Shown: one piece after another, positions 43,651 through 53,000 of the stretch
Position numbering within the stretch: position 1 is the stretch's first letter
Layout: every line of letters starts with the position of its first letter
Assembly: GCF_014201115.1 (NCBI RefSeq)
Contig: NZ_JACHDO010000001.1
Coordinates: 6,448,001-6,512,000 of the forward strand
From: Nocardiopsis metallicus
GTDB taxonomy: Bacteria; Actinomycetota; Actinomycetes; Streptosporangiales; Streptosporangiaceae
DNA length: 64,000 bases
Direction of reading: 5' to 3'
Position numbers and translations under genes: made by a program
Notes under the pieces: model-generated
Told to the model about the DNA's origin: nothing
What the model saw: only the letters and a program-made list of their open reading frames with translations
The model's database searches: none

Positions 43651-44249
43651 TAAAGGTCCTCAACGAACCCCCAGGCACCAGCCGTGTGCCTGGCCGGCCG
43701 GTAGGGGTCGGCCTCCAACAACTCCTCGACCCCGTCCTCGCGGTGCAACAGCACCCCGATCCCGTAAAAAGAGGCCTCGTTCAGGAAATCGTCCATCCGC
43801 GGAGCTGGTTGGTGTAGCAGGACGGCTCTGCTACAGAAAGGTGCAAAACGCGAGGCTTGCTCCAAACCACGGCGTGGCTGGGCAGCTGCAACAATCGCGA
43901 GCTTGACCTCGACGGGCTTGACTGCCCGGCGTACAACACAACCCTGTTCGAAGGAGACCGAGCCCGAGGGCAGCTTGTGGACGCGCTTCCTCTCAGAATC
44001 CCCAAGGGAGAGGAGAGGTAGCGGCATGGCCACAGGTAGGCCTAGGAGTGTGTCCAGATCTGCCAGCCTCTTGAGAGGTGCTGCGGAAACCTGGCGCCGG
44101 CGCCGATACTCGGCTTTGTTCTTCCTGTGCAGGATGAGTGCTCGCATGTTCAGTGTCCGCACGACCTGGGCGCTCACACCTGGCTCTGACAAGACCTTTG
44201 AAGCGGTCCGTAGCGAGCTACTGCTTGTTGTGTGTGCCGTGGTCGTCAT
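43635..44249 (-). CDS. Putative PD-(D/E)xK nuclease-like protein
   Basis: This 204-aa protein has a C-terminal segment resembling the restriction-endonuclease-like fold: VKPVEVKLAIVAAAQPRRGL carries the ExK core, then EQASRFAPFCSRAVLLHQ, and FLNEASFYGIGVLLH with the small-residue pair common after the core. The acidic residue expected before the ExK is unclear (a Glu in SFEQG is a candidate). The N-terminal part (SLRTASKVLSEPGVSAQVVR) looks helical and may bind DNA. The ATG at 44249 is preferred because AGGTGGGGGC precedes it. It converges on the TGT-like gene with a 16-bp overlap, which suggests a shared module but not co-transcription. Confidence 0.4.
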   Translation of the reverse strand: MTTTAHTTSSSSLRTASKVLSEPGVSAQVVRTLNMRALILHRKNKAEYRRRRQVSAAPLKRLADLDTLLGLPVAMPLPLLSLGDSERKRVHKLPSGSVSFEQGCVVRRAVKPVEVKLAIVAAAQPRRGLEQASRFAPFCSRAVLLHQPAPRMDDFLNEASFYGIGVLLHREDGVEELLEADPYRPARHTAGAWGFVEDLYQELS

Positions 44250-44407
44250 GCCCCCACCTTGCCCTATCGGCTGCAAGGTGTTGCCACGGCCCGCCAGTTT
44301 GTGATGCAGCCGCGGCTCACCGAGGGCCTTCGGCGCGCCAACAAGCTGCTCTGAGACCAGGACGCACAAAAACTGACCTGCCGAAGGTGAGGTCGGCAGG
44401 GCTCATG

Positions 44408-44426
44408 TCATATCAGATTGATATGA
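44408..44426. promoter_or_regulatory. Palindrome upstream of the nuclease-like gene
   Basis: TCATATCA-GAT-TGATATGA, a perfect 8-bp-arm inverted repeat, lies 159 bp upstream of the 44249 start in a locally AT-rich patch. It may be an operator, possibly for the XRE protein nearby; no direct support. Confidence 0.4.
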
Positions 44427-44487
44427 TGCTGCCAGGACGTGCTCCACAGGACGGGAAACCCTCTGGGGGCACGCTCCGGTGAGCCTT

Positions 44488-44516
44488 AGGTCCTGCTACT
44501 CAGCGTAGCGGGACCT
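44488..44516. terminator. Terminator after the DUF3800 gene
   Basis: AGGTCCTGCTAC pairs with GTAGCGGGACCT through a 12-bp stem (one G-T pair) and a short loop, just beyond the stop of the minus-strand DUF3800 gene. Confidence 0.6.
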
Positions 44517-44524
44517 TCGTGCAT

Positions 44525-45247
44525 CTAGGGGTACCACGTGTTCTGGTGAGCAATCTTCGGCATGATGCGTTCCCATAGCTTCTGGTTGGCACGCAGGGCC
44601 CGCTCATCCATCGTGTGCCCTTTGGCCTTGCGAGCCCTCTCGGAGCACCGTCGACGATGCAAGAAGGCGATCAAGTCGGCAGCCTGCACTAGGCGGCTCG
44701 CCTTGGAAGGTGCGAAGTGCATGGTGTCGACGATGTTGGTGATCTGGGTGGCTCGATACCCCCAAGTGCCCACCTTCTGGTACTGGCCCAACTCGCTTCG
44801 ATACTGATCCTGCTCGGAGATCTCATCAGCGATCAGCAACGCCAGCTCGCTCTGGCTTGCTGCGCACTCGTTCACCCGCTCGATGAGGTGAGCCAAGACA
44901 ATGGAATGAGGATGATGGGCGTTCGTGTAGCGTCGCTTCAAGCCAGCGACGTCGACCCCCCGAAGGATGATCTTCACGTCGTGGTCCGCGATGGCCTGGA
45001 ACGCAGCGTTGTAGACACCGATCCTCACTCGAGGCTTCTTTTCGAGGTGCGCCCAGTCAGCCTTGGCTTGAAAAAGATCATGCCCATGAAGTTCGGCAGT
45101 GGTACTGACCTCGTGATCGACCGCGGCCTTGGCCACAACCGTGTCCAAAGCATCAGCTAGGGGCATCGCTTCTCGCTCAGGGACCATCAGCGCAGCGATG
45201 TAGTAAGCATCTGACGAGTAGCTCTCGTCCACATAGGTCAGCAGCAC
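44525..45247 (-). CDS. DUF3800-family protein (RNase H-like fold, predicted)
   Basis: This 240-aa protein begins LLTYVDESYSSDAYYIAALM, the DUF3800 signature with Asp-Glu-Ser, and later has LALLIADEISEQDQYRSELG and RLVQAADLIAFLHRRR, whose acidic residues complete the predicted RNase H-like active site. DUF3800 proteins are common in phages, mobile elements and defence islands; their substrate is not established. GTG at 45247 follows AAGAGG. It is a stand-alone gene with its own terminator. Confidence 0.82.
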   Translation of the reverse strand: MLLTYVDESYSSDAYYIAALMVPEREAMPLADALDTVVAKAAVDHEVSTTAELHGHDLFQAKADWAHLEKKPRVRIGVYNAAFQAIADHDVKIILRGVDVAGLKRRYTNAHHPHSIVLAHLIERVNECAASQSELALLIADEISEQDQYRSELGQYQKVGTWGYRATQITNIVDTMHFAPSKASRLVQAADLIAFLHRRRCSERARKAKGHTMDERALRANQKLWERIMPKIAHQNTWYP

Positions 45248-45410
45248 CCTCTTAGGCTACGGCGTCCTGCGGGGCTTCAGTGGTTGTCCACACACGGCTG
45301 TGGATAACTCCCGCATCCAGCCCAGGTACTTGCATCAAGTGGGAAGGGCAGCGTCCCAGTTTTCTTCCCGGAGGATGAAGCCGTGCCACGTCCTAGTCGG
45401 GGCTGAGGGC

Positions 45411-45734
45411 CTACGCGTCAGGTTCCTCGTGGTGCTGAGGGCCGGGCGTCCTGGGGCTGCCGTCGGAGCTCCTTGGTGGCATGGATGCGTGCAGGTGGAT
45501 GCTGATGTGACCGGCCTGCAGGACCGTGCTGGAGCCATGGATACTGCCATGAATTGCGTTGCGCGTAGTTTCGACCCCAGGCGTATCTGTGGTCAGGGTA
45601 TCAATTTTTTGCTGAAGTTGCAGAAGCCTTTTTCTGCTCCACCAAATTTCCATTTGGCGCTTAATGATCCGGAGGGTGAGGAGGGCGAGACCGGTCATGA
45701 AGATGCAGGTGGACAGTCCGGCTCCGGCGGCCAA
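45411..45734 (-). CDS. Small membrane protein with a possible bacterial amyloid signalling motif
   Basis: This protein of about 107 aa has an N-terminal membrane helix (STCIFMTGLALLTLRIIK), a short charged helix (WWSRKRLLQLQQKIDTL), then TRNAIHGSIHGS followed by STVLQAGHISIHLH. The last part resembles actinobacterial amyloid signalling (BASS-type) motifs, in which polar turns alternate with short hydrophobic strands (N/G...G..QAG.I.G..H). In such systems a small membrane effector is triggered by a partner bearing the same motif; no partner is seen here. A TTG at 45734 is assumed; the frame stays open to 45834 without a better start, so the N-terminus is uncertain. The opposite strand has an open frame but it looks like a shadow. 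Confidence 0.45.
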   Translation of the reverse strand: MAAGAGLSTCIFMTGLALLTLRIIKRQMEIWWSRKRLLQLQQKIDTLTTDTPGVETTRNAIHGSIHGSSTVLQAGHISIHLHASMPPRSSDGSPRTPGPQHHEEPDA

Positions 45735-46081
45735 GAGGTACTTAAGGAGCTGCCTCGGGCTGAGTTGAGAAGCGCTTGGTTCCAGATTTTGGGCAGCGTC
45801 AGCTTGTAAAATTGCTAACGTAATGTGGGCGACTCATTAAGTCGAGCACGATGCCTTCGATTTTCTGGAAGCCCTTCTCAGAGTCTGCTGTGGGTTAGGA
45901 AGGACACTACATGATCTGGGTTGTAAGCGTGTACGCAGCCCCACGTGGGAACTGGGACTGCATCGGCAGGGCAAAAAGTAGGGGCAGTGCCCCAACGCTT
46001 CGAGCCATAGGAGGCTGAGGTGTTCCGCGTAGCGCGCTCCCAGGCGCACCCCACACACCATAGAAGCACCAACGATAGGAG
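45735..46081. other. Spacer region between the small membrane protein and array 1
   Basis: Lower-GC than its surroundings. It probably holds the promoter of the minus-strand small protein. No gene is supported. A vague CRISPR-repeat-like stretch near 46021-46057 may be eroded trailer sequence. Confidence 0.3.
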
Positions 46082-47132
46082 CCTTCAACAGGGACAGCTC
46101 CTGAGAAGCTGGTGAGACGTTGATGAGGCTTGCGGTGCCCATGGCCTCCTCGGTCCTTCAACGTGGACGGCTTACGTGGAGCCGTTGAGACATGTTGAAC
46201 TTTTTGAGGCCACGTTCCTGGAAGTCCCTTCAACGTGGACGACTCCCAAGGAGCCGTTGAGACCACCATGTACGCTGTCGGCCTCGACTACGGAACCACC
46301 CTTCAACGTGGACAGCTCGCGAGGAGCCGTTGAGACCTCGCTCTACCGGACGCTGCGTACCGGCCACACCGACCTTCAACGTGGACGGCTCCGAAGGAGC
46401 CGTTGAGACGCGGCCACCATTGCCGCCAGCGGCCGGCCGTTGTCCCTTCAATCTGGACGGCTCTCAAAGAGCCGTTGAGACGTTCGTGGCCTGCCCCATC
46501 GCGATCGCCGCGTTGGTCCTTCAACGTGGACGGCTCCGGAGGAGCCGTTGAGACGGTCGGTCTGTTCTGGGCCGCGTGGATCTGCAACAACCTTCAACGT
46601 GGACAGCTCTCGAGGAGCCGTTGAGACGCGCCACCCTGGCCGAAGCCGACCGCGCGTTCGAACCTTCAACGTGGACGGCTCTCGAGGAGCTGTTGAGACC
46701 GTGAAACACCCCGGCCTGTTCGTCCCCCTGGACGTCCTTCAACGTGGACGGTTCTCGAGGAGGCGTTGAGACGACCAAGCCGTGCGCAAAAAGAGGGCCG
46801 CCGACCGCCTTCAACGTGGACGACTCCCAAGGAGCCGTTGAGACGTCCTGGCCTGAGTCCGGTGTGGTCCTGGCGCTCCCTTCAACGTGGACGGCTCCGA
46901 AGAAGCCGTTGAGACCTACTGGCTGTCCAGCCTCAGCTCCTCTGCTCACGCCCTTCAACGTGGACGGCTCCGAAGGAGCCGTTGAGATCCGGCGAGGTTG
47001 ACCCGTTCCCCAGCCCAGTACCGCCTTCAACGTGGACGGCTGCTAAGGAGCCGTTGAGACGACACCGGGCCGGAGGTCGGCCGCACCACCACCTGCCTTC
47101 AACGTGGACGGCTCCCAAGGAGCCGTTGAGAC
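46082..47132 (-). CRISPR. Type I-G CRISPR array 1 (15 repeats)
   Basis: Fifteen 37-bp repeats, 14 spacers of 35-36 bp. The first (46082-46118) is strongly degenerate; the others start at 46155, 46227, 46300, 46373, 46445, 46518, 46591, 46663, 46736, 46808, 46879, 46952, 47024 and 47096. On the minus strand the repeat begins GTCTCAACG, has the stem ACGGCTCC/GGAGCCGT, and ends ACGTTGAAGG. Decay at the left end and a leader-like match at the right end (47133-47161) show transcription is leftward, away from the cas genes. Loop bases differ in nearly every repeat while the stem is mostly kept. Confidence 0.95.
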
Positions 47133-47442
47133 AGCATCTGACCAGGGGATACCTGTAGCAGACCTTTGCAGGAGTGCGGACAGGCCAGTACTTGCAGACG
47201 TTTTGTCCGTTTTCTGCTTGGGAACCTGCTGGGGTTTTCATGCGCACTCCAGGTTCGCGCGGGCCGAGTTCCGTCATCACAGATGCTTGGCGATTGTCGG
47301 ATCGGCAGACTAACACCCGGTTCTGTCACACCCTGCCCCTACGGTGTTGCTTGGTGCTACCCACACCGCTGTAGGACCCCTTTCACCCCGCTGGTCACCG
47401 CCATCACTACGCAGCCCCCTTGCCTTGTTGAAGGAGACGTTG
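47133..47442. promoter_or_regulatory. Leader of array 1 plus the cas operon promoter region
   Basis: This gene-free stretch lies between array 1 (leftward) and cas7 (rightward). Its 29 bp next to the array, read on the minus strand, match 18 of 29 bases directly before array 2 (54270-54298), with shared CTGC, CCTG and TCA...GCT elements; TCCTGCA occurs a few bases further out in both. This is evidence for a shared leader end. The cas promoter must lie in the right half; AAGGAG at 47431-47436 serves cas7. Confidence 0.7.
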
Positions 47443-48639
47443 ATGTCCAGTCAGTTCCTGGAGTTGTTGCTGGCCGCGGTGGGGCCCGAACGCCCTTGGG
47501 CCGGGGTGTCGGCCCAGGCCGAATACCGTCCCGCCGCGGGCGACAAGGTGTTCCCGCCCTCCTACCCCAAGGACAGGAACCAGGAGAAGGACAGGGGCCA
47601 GGAGAAGGACAACCCGCTGGCCGATGCGCCCTACCTGGCCGAGGAGCACTGGGTGGACGGTAAGCAGCGGTGGGTCGTGGTGCTGGACCAGGTGCCCAGC
47701 CAGGCCAATCGCATCGAGACCGCCCTGCTGGAGGCCCGTGACGAGGGCCGCATCCGGCTGCCGTTGTTCGAACTCACCACCTCCACCTCGCGTGGTCCGG
47801 TGCGGATCACCTCGTTGGAGATGCCACACCGGTTCGCTGACGCCTACCTGCGCGACAGCCAGATCAACGGGGAGCGCTTCCCAAAAACGGAGGTGGGGCA
47901 GAAGATCCGTTCGGTCACCGCCCGGGATGTGCGGGCCCTGTTCGAGTACTCGCCCGAGTCGCTGCTGTTCGGCGGCTGGGATTCCCACCGCAAGGGCCAC
48001 CAGACCCGGTTCGCTCGTGCCTACTCCTCCTCCATCGTCGGCCTGGACCCGCGGTTGGGTCAGCGTCAGGGCGGGCGGATGGACCCGGTCAACCTCACCG
48101 GTGCCGTCAAGGACTCGGCCAAGGATGACTGGGAGTTCATGGTCCCGGGGGAGAAGAAGGCCAAGACCAAGGGCGAGAAGCTCAGCGAGCGCGGCCTTGG
48201 CAACATCGCCCCCAACTCCGCCCACGGCGGGGTGTCCATCACCGGCGCCCGGCGGTCGGGTTGGCTGTCGATGGCCGCGCTGGCGCGGCTGCGTTTTGGT
48301 GACGCGCCGGTGGAGGCGGTGCGTTTGGCCCGGGCCACGCTGGCCGCGTTGGCTTTGGCCGGGGACCGGTTGGCGTTCGGTGGGCCCTCGGTATGGCTGC
48401 GCTCGGGGTGCGACCTGATCCACACCGGCCAGCGTCTGGTCTTCGAAGGCGAGGGCGAGACGCGTGAAGAGATCACGTTGGGGGCGGGTGAGGCGATCGA
48501 GGTCTTCCACGAGCTGTGCGAGCGCACCGCCAAGGCCGGCATCGCCATGTCCCAGGAGATCATCGCCCTGGACCCGGTTCCGGCGTTGGCCAAGGCCATC
48601 GAGTACTCGGTGGCCAAGTCCGACGAGCCGGGGGAGTAG
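47443..48639 (+). CDS. cas7: Type I-G Cas7 (Csb1/GSU0053 family)
   Basis: This 398-aa protein is the predicted backbone subunit of the type I-G (formerly I-U) effector; many copies coat the crRNA. Family features include an N-terminal variable region, SQANRIETALLEARDEGRIR, HRFADAYLRDSQINGERFPK, and LFGGWDSHRKGHQTRFARAY, followed by GLNI-like SERGLGNIAPNSAHGGVSIT. An Asp/Lys-rich insertion (KDRNQEKDRGQEKDN) is near residue 45. ATG at 47443 follows AAGGAG. It is the first of three tightly packed cas genes. Confidence 0.88.
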   Translation: MSSQFLELLLAAVGPERPWAGVSAQAEYRPAAGDKVFPPSYPKDRNQEKDRGQEKDNPLADAPYLAEEHWVDGKQRWVVVLDQVPSQANRIETALLEARDEGRIRLPLFELTTSTSRGPVRITSLEMPHRFADAYLRDSQINGERFPKTEVGQKIRSVTARDVRALFEYSPESLLFGGWDSHRKGHQTRFARAYSSSIVGLDPRLGQRQGGRMDPVNLTGAVKDSAKDDWEFMVPGEKKAKTKGEKLSERGLGNIAPNSAHGGVSITGARRSGWLSMAALARLRFGDAPVEAVRLARATLAALALAGDRLAFGGPSVWLRSGCDLIHTGQRLVFEGEGETREEITLGAGEAIEVFHELCERTAKAGIAMSQEIIALDPVPALAKAIEYSVAKSDEPGE

Positions 48640-48643
48640 TCCT

Positions 48644-50095
48644 GTGCCGTTGGTGATGAGCGTGCGGCTGTTGCAGGGCCGCTATGACGCCGCCGATGGG
48701 TGGCGCGAGAACGTGGAATGGCCCCCCGCCCCCTCCCGGCTGTTCTGCGCCCTGGTGGCCTCGGCCCCCACCGAGGAGGAACGACAAGCCCTGGTCTGGT
48801 TGGAAAACCAGGGCCCACCCCAGGTGTGGGCGGGGAAGTTGCCCGAGCGGGCGCGGTTTCGTTCGGATGGGTATGCGGTGACCAATAAGACCTCGAGCAA
48901 GGGCGGTAGTCAGTCCCTGCCCGGGCGGACCACCGCGCCGTTGACAAGGGTGTCGGGCATCCCGGACACGGATGAGTTCGCGTTCGTGTGGGCCCAGGCC
49001 GACCCGCCGGCGCAGGTGGAGAAGGCGTTGGCGGAGCTGGCGTGGAAGGTGCCCTACCTGGGCCGCTCCACCAGCACCGTCGCCATCCGCGTCCACACCA
49101 CCCCCGCCCCGCGGCAGGAGTGGACCCCCTACACCCCCGTGGCGTTGGGCGAGCGGGCCACGACCGCGCTGGGCGTGCCCTACCCGGGCTATTTGGAGGC
49201 TTTGGACCGGGCCTTCACCCAAGGGGAGAGTGCGTGGGATGTGCGCCGCACGATCGGCTACACCACCCCCGACACCCCAGCCGTGCAAGAGCCTGAGGTG
49301 GTGCGGGGCCCGTTCGGGACGATGCTGGTGTTCGCCTTCGGCCGCGAGGTGGTGCTGCCTGCTTCCGGTGAGCTGTTGACGTTGACCGACAAGCTCCGTG
49401 ACACGGTGATGGCGCGCATCGGTGAGAACATCCCCGGGCAGGTGTCCGGGCACGCCGAGACGGGCCGTCACCACGTGGGCTTTGTGGGGTTGCCCGAGGT
49501 CGGCCACCGTCACGCCCGCGGTGCCCTGCACGGCCTGGCGGTGGTGCTGCCCCACGAGGTGGACCCCGAGGCGGCCCAGGCGGTGCACCGGGCCCTGGTG
49601 GAGGAGCCGTTGACCCATCTCAACCGCGGCTACGGCCCCATCTTCCCCCTGCGCCTGCAGACAGAAGGCTCCAACACCAAGGCGCTGGACCCGACACGCT
49701 GGAGTGCCCCCGGAACGGGCTCGCGGGTGTGGGTGAGCGCGACCCCGCTGATGCTGGACCGGTTCGTGCGCCGCAACAGCGACCCCACCGAGAGCATCGC
49801 TCGCTCCGTGGTGACCGCGGGCTACCCCGCCCCCTCACGTGTGCAGGTCTCCCAGGTCCCGTTGACCCCGGGGGCGATGCTGCGCCCCCGCAAGGACACC
49901 TACCCCCCAAGGCGGCCCCGGCGGTGGGTGCTGCACGCCCGCATCGAGTTCCCCGAACCCGTGGTGGGACCCGTGCTGGTCGGTTCCATGCGCTACCTGG
50001 GCCTGGGGTTGTTCGAACCCCACCCCACAGCCCGCCCCCGCACCACGGCCCAGAACCGTGCCCGCTCGGAGGAGGTTGTCGATGTCACCGGCTGA
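48644..50095 (+). CDS. csb2: Type I-G Cas5-Cas6 fusion (Csb2/GSU0054 family)
   Basis: This 483-aa protein is of the Csb2 family, which combines a Cas5-like subunit (binds the 5' end of crRNA) with a Cas6-like processing nuclease. The Cas5-type N-terminus is VRLLQGRYDAADGWRENVEW, then PPAPSRLFCALVASAP. The C-terminal half has ferredoxin-like fold patterns, with HVGFVGLPEVGHRHARGALH (candidate catalytic histidine) and MRYLGLGLFEP near the end. A GTG at 48644 lies 5 bp after the cas7 stop with GGGGAG before it. Its last 14 bases overlap the start of cas3. Confidence 0.85.
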   Translation: MPLVMSVRLLQGRYDAADGWRENVEWPPAPSRLFCALVASAPTEEERQALVWLENQGPPQVWAGKLPERARFRSDGYAVTNKTSSKGGSQSLPGRTTAPLTRVSGIPDTDEFAFVWAQADPPAQVEKALAELAWKVPYLGRSTSTVAIRVHTTPAPRQEWTPYTPVALGERATTALGVPYPGYLEALDRAFTQGESAWDVRRTIGYTTPDTPAVQEPEVVRGPFGTMLVFAFGREVVLPASGELLTLTDKLRDTVMARIGENIPGQVSGHAETGRHHVGFVGLPEVGHRHARGALHGLAVVLPHEVDPEAAQAVHRALVEEPLTHLNRGYGPIFPLRLQTEGSNTKALDPTRWSAPGTGSRVWVSATPLMLDRFVRRNSDPTESIARSVVTAGYPAPSRVQVSQVPLTPGAMLRPRKDTYPPRRPRRWVLHARIEFPEPVVGPVLVGSMRYLGLGLFEPHPTARPRTTAQNRARSEEVVDVTG

Positions 50096-53000
50096 ACTGC
50101 CCACGTTCACCGCGTTCTTCAAGGCCGTACACGGCCATGGCCCCTTCCCCTGGCAAGCAGCTCTCGCCGACCGGCTCCTGGCGGGTGAGGGCTGGCCCGA
50201 GGCTGTGGATGTGCCCACCGGGCTGGGCAAGACCAGCCTGCTCGACATCGCCCTGTACGCCGCCGCAGCCGGTGCGCCTGACCGGCGTCGCCGCGTGTTC
50301 TTCATCGTCGACCGCCGCCTGGTGGTGGATGAGGCCTTTGAGCACGCCCACGTGATCGCCGACCTGCTCAACGGACACACACCCCCAGACTCGGGCCGAA
50401 CCGCCGAGGACATGGCCGTGCTGGGAGCGATTGCTGACCGGTTGCGCCAGCCCGAGGACCAAGGCCCGGTCGTGGAGGTCACGCGGATGCGAGGCGGCAC
50501 CACCTGGTCCTGGCAGTGGATCCAACGCCCCGACCGCCACGCCCTCGTGGTGGGGACCGTCGACCAGATCGGCTCCCGCCTGTTCCTACGCGGCTACGGC
50601 GTCTCCGACCGGCTGCGCCCCATCGACGCGGCCCTGGTGGGCACCGACAGTCTCATCCTGGTCGATGAGGCCCACCTGGCCCAGGCCATGCTCACCAGCA
50701 TCGACGCCGCCACCGTCGATCAGCCCGAGCACCGGCTCGCCCGGCCGCGTGTGGTGCAGATGTCAGCCACCGTCAAAGACGGTGCCGCCCGCCGGACCCA
50801 CTCCATCGGCGAGGCCGACCACGCCCACCCGGTGGCCTCGCGCCGGTTGACCTCGCCGCGGTGGATGCACCTGGTCGAACCACACAAGGTCACCAAGAAG
50901 AACGCCTCACAGGTCATCACCGCCCAGCTCGCCTCCTGGGCCCAGACCCTGGCAGCAGCCCAACCCATGGCCGGCCCGGTGGTGCTGGTGGTGTGCAACA
51001 CCGTCGCGCGAGCCCGAGCGGTCTTCACCGCCCTGGCCCAGGCACAGATCGCCCCCGAGCAGAGGGTGTTGTTGATCGGGCGCAGCCGCCCCGCGGACCG
51101 GCAACGCCTCATGGACACCTTCTACGACCGTATCCAGGTCAAACGCGAACACGGTCGGGAGAGCGAGCCGCTGTACGTGGTCGCCACCCAGACGGTGGAG
51201 GTGGGCGCCAACATCGACGCAGATGTGCTGGTGAGCGAATCGGCGTCCATGACCGCCCTCATCCAACGCCTGGGACGGCTGGCCCGCACCCCCGAAACCC
51301 GCAGTTCCGCCACAGCCGGAGGTGAGTGGCGGGCTCCTGCGGTCATCGTCCACGACCCATCGGTGGAAGACGAGGACCCCGTCTACGGGGCAGCCCGCCA
51401 GGGCACCTGGCGCTTGCTGTCCCGCCTGTGTCCGCCCCTGGCCACCACCCCCAAGCAGGCCTGCACTGTGGAGGACCTGGGTGCCGGGATCGAGGTTTCA
51501 CCCGCGGCCCTCAAGGAGCTGCTCGCCCAGGCCACCGGGGAGGAGCGGGCCGCCCTGCGCGAGGCGGCCAAAGCACCGCCGGTGATGCACCCGGGGGTGC
51601 TGCGGTCCTGGGAACACACCAGCCCCACCCCCGTGACCGACCCACCCGTGGCGCCGTTCCTGCACGGACTCGACACCCGCGACCCCGACGTCACCGTGCT
51701 CTGGCGCGAGGACATTGACCCCGCCACCTGCCTGGACAAGACCGGGAAGGTCGCCCAAGAGGTGGTCGAGCGGCTGCGGCTGGTACCGCCCAGCAGCGAC
51801 GAACAACTCCAGGTCTCCCTGACCGCTTTGCGCCGCTGGCGCAACAGCGACCACGTCGCGGCCGGCCAGATCGCCGACCTCGAAACAGGCCCGGTCCGGG
51901 ACGTGGAGGAGGTGGCTGAGCAGGAGTTCGTGCTGCGCTACCGCGGCCACCGCGACCTGGAACGCATCACCCTGAACCAGGTCCGCCCAGGAGATGCCCT
52001 CATCCTGCCCAGTACTTTCGGCGGATGCGACCGCTACGGATGGGCACCCCAGCACCACATCGGGCCCGTCGTGGACGTGGCCGACCTGGCCTCACGCCGC
52101 GGCTTCCCCACCGTGCGCCTGGACCAGCGCCTGATCCACACCGTCGGCCTGGTCGAGGCGAACGATGCCAGCGCCCCCGCCCAGGACCTACGACAAGCCC
52201 TCCACGAACTGCTCGCGGTCCAGGACGCCTTCGAGGAGACGGGCAGGGCCCCCGAACCAGGCGACTACCGAGCCGCTCTGGAACAGGTCAACGCACTCAT
52301 CCAAGAACAACGCCTACAGCATCCGCTGGCCACGAACCTGACCCGGCTCGCCCACGCCGCCAAGAACCGCAGTCTGCTCGTCAAAATCCTCCCCGCCGAG
52401 GGCACAGAGCCCAGCACCCCCGGCCCCGGGGTTGAGGTGGAACAGGAGTCGCTGCGGGGAAGGGTCGTGCTGGCCGCACGCAGGGTGCTGCGCGGCGGCG
52501 ACACCGACGAGGCCTCGGCCTCCACCACCGACGAGTCCAAACCGGTGTGGTTGGACGATCACCAGGACCAGGTCGCCCGCCAGGCCGCGGCCTTCGCCCG
52601 CAACATCGGCCTGACCGAGACCGAGGTGCACGCCGTCTACCTGGCGGGCCTGTACCACGACGAGGGCAAACGCGACCCCCGCTTCCAAACGATCCTGCGC
52701 GGCGGCCTCCCCCTGCCCGCCGCGCAAGCACAGTCAGGGCAGGTGCTCGCCAAGTCACTCCAGGCCCCTACCGACCCGACCGCACGCGAGCAGGCGCTCC
52801 ACGCCTCGGGCTACCCGCCCGGCACACGCCATGAAGGGCTCTCCGCCCGCATCGCCCAACACCACCTGGGCTCCCACGGCCTCGACGAACAGGTACGGGA
52901 CTTGGTGTTGCACCTGGTGGCCTCCCACCACGGCCACTCCCGCCCCCTGCTGCCACCGGTACCCGACTCCGCACCCGTCCAGGTGCCCATCCCGGGCACC

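Noticed and set aside
45300..45809. A 169-codon plus-strand frame opposite the small membrane protein
   Set aside because: It has no recognisable domain or good ribosome site; the minus-strand frame has a membrane helix and a motif-like C-terminus.
46021..46057. A possible further worn repeat of array 1
   Set aside because: Some bases align with the repeat, but it is 61 bp, not 72-73 bp, from the next unit, and there is no clear terminal motif.
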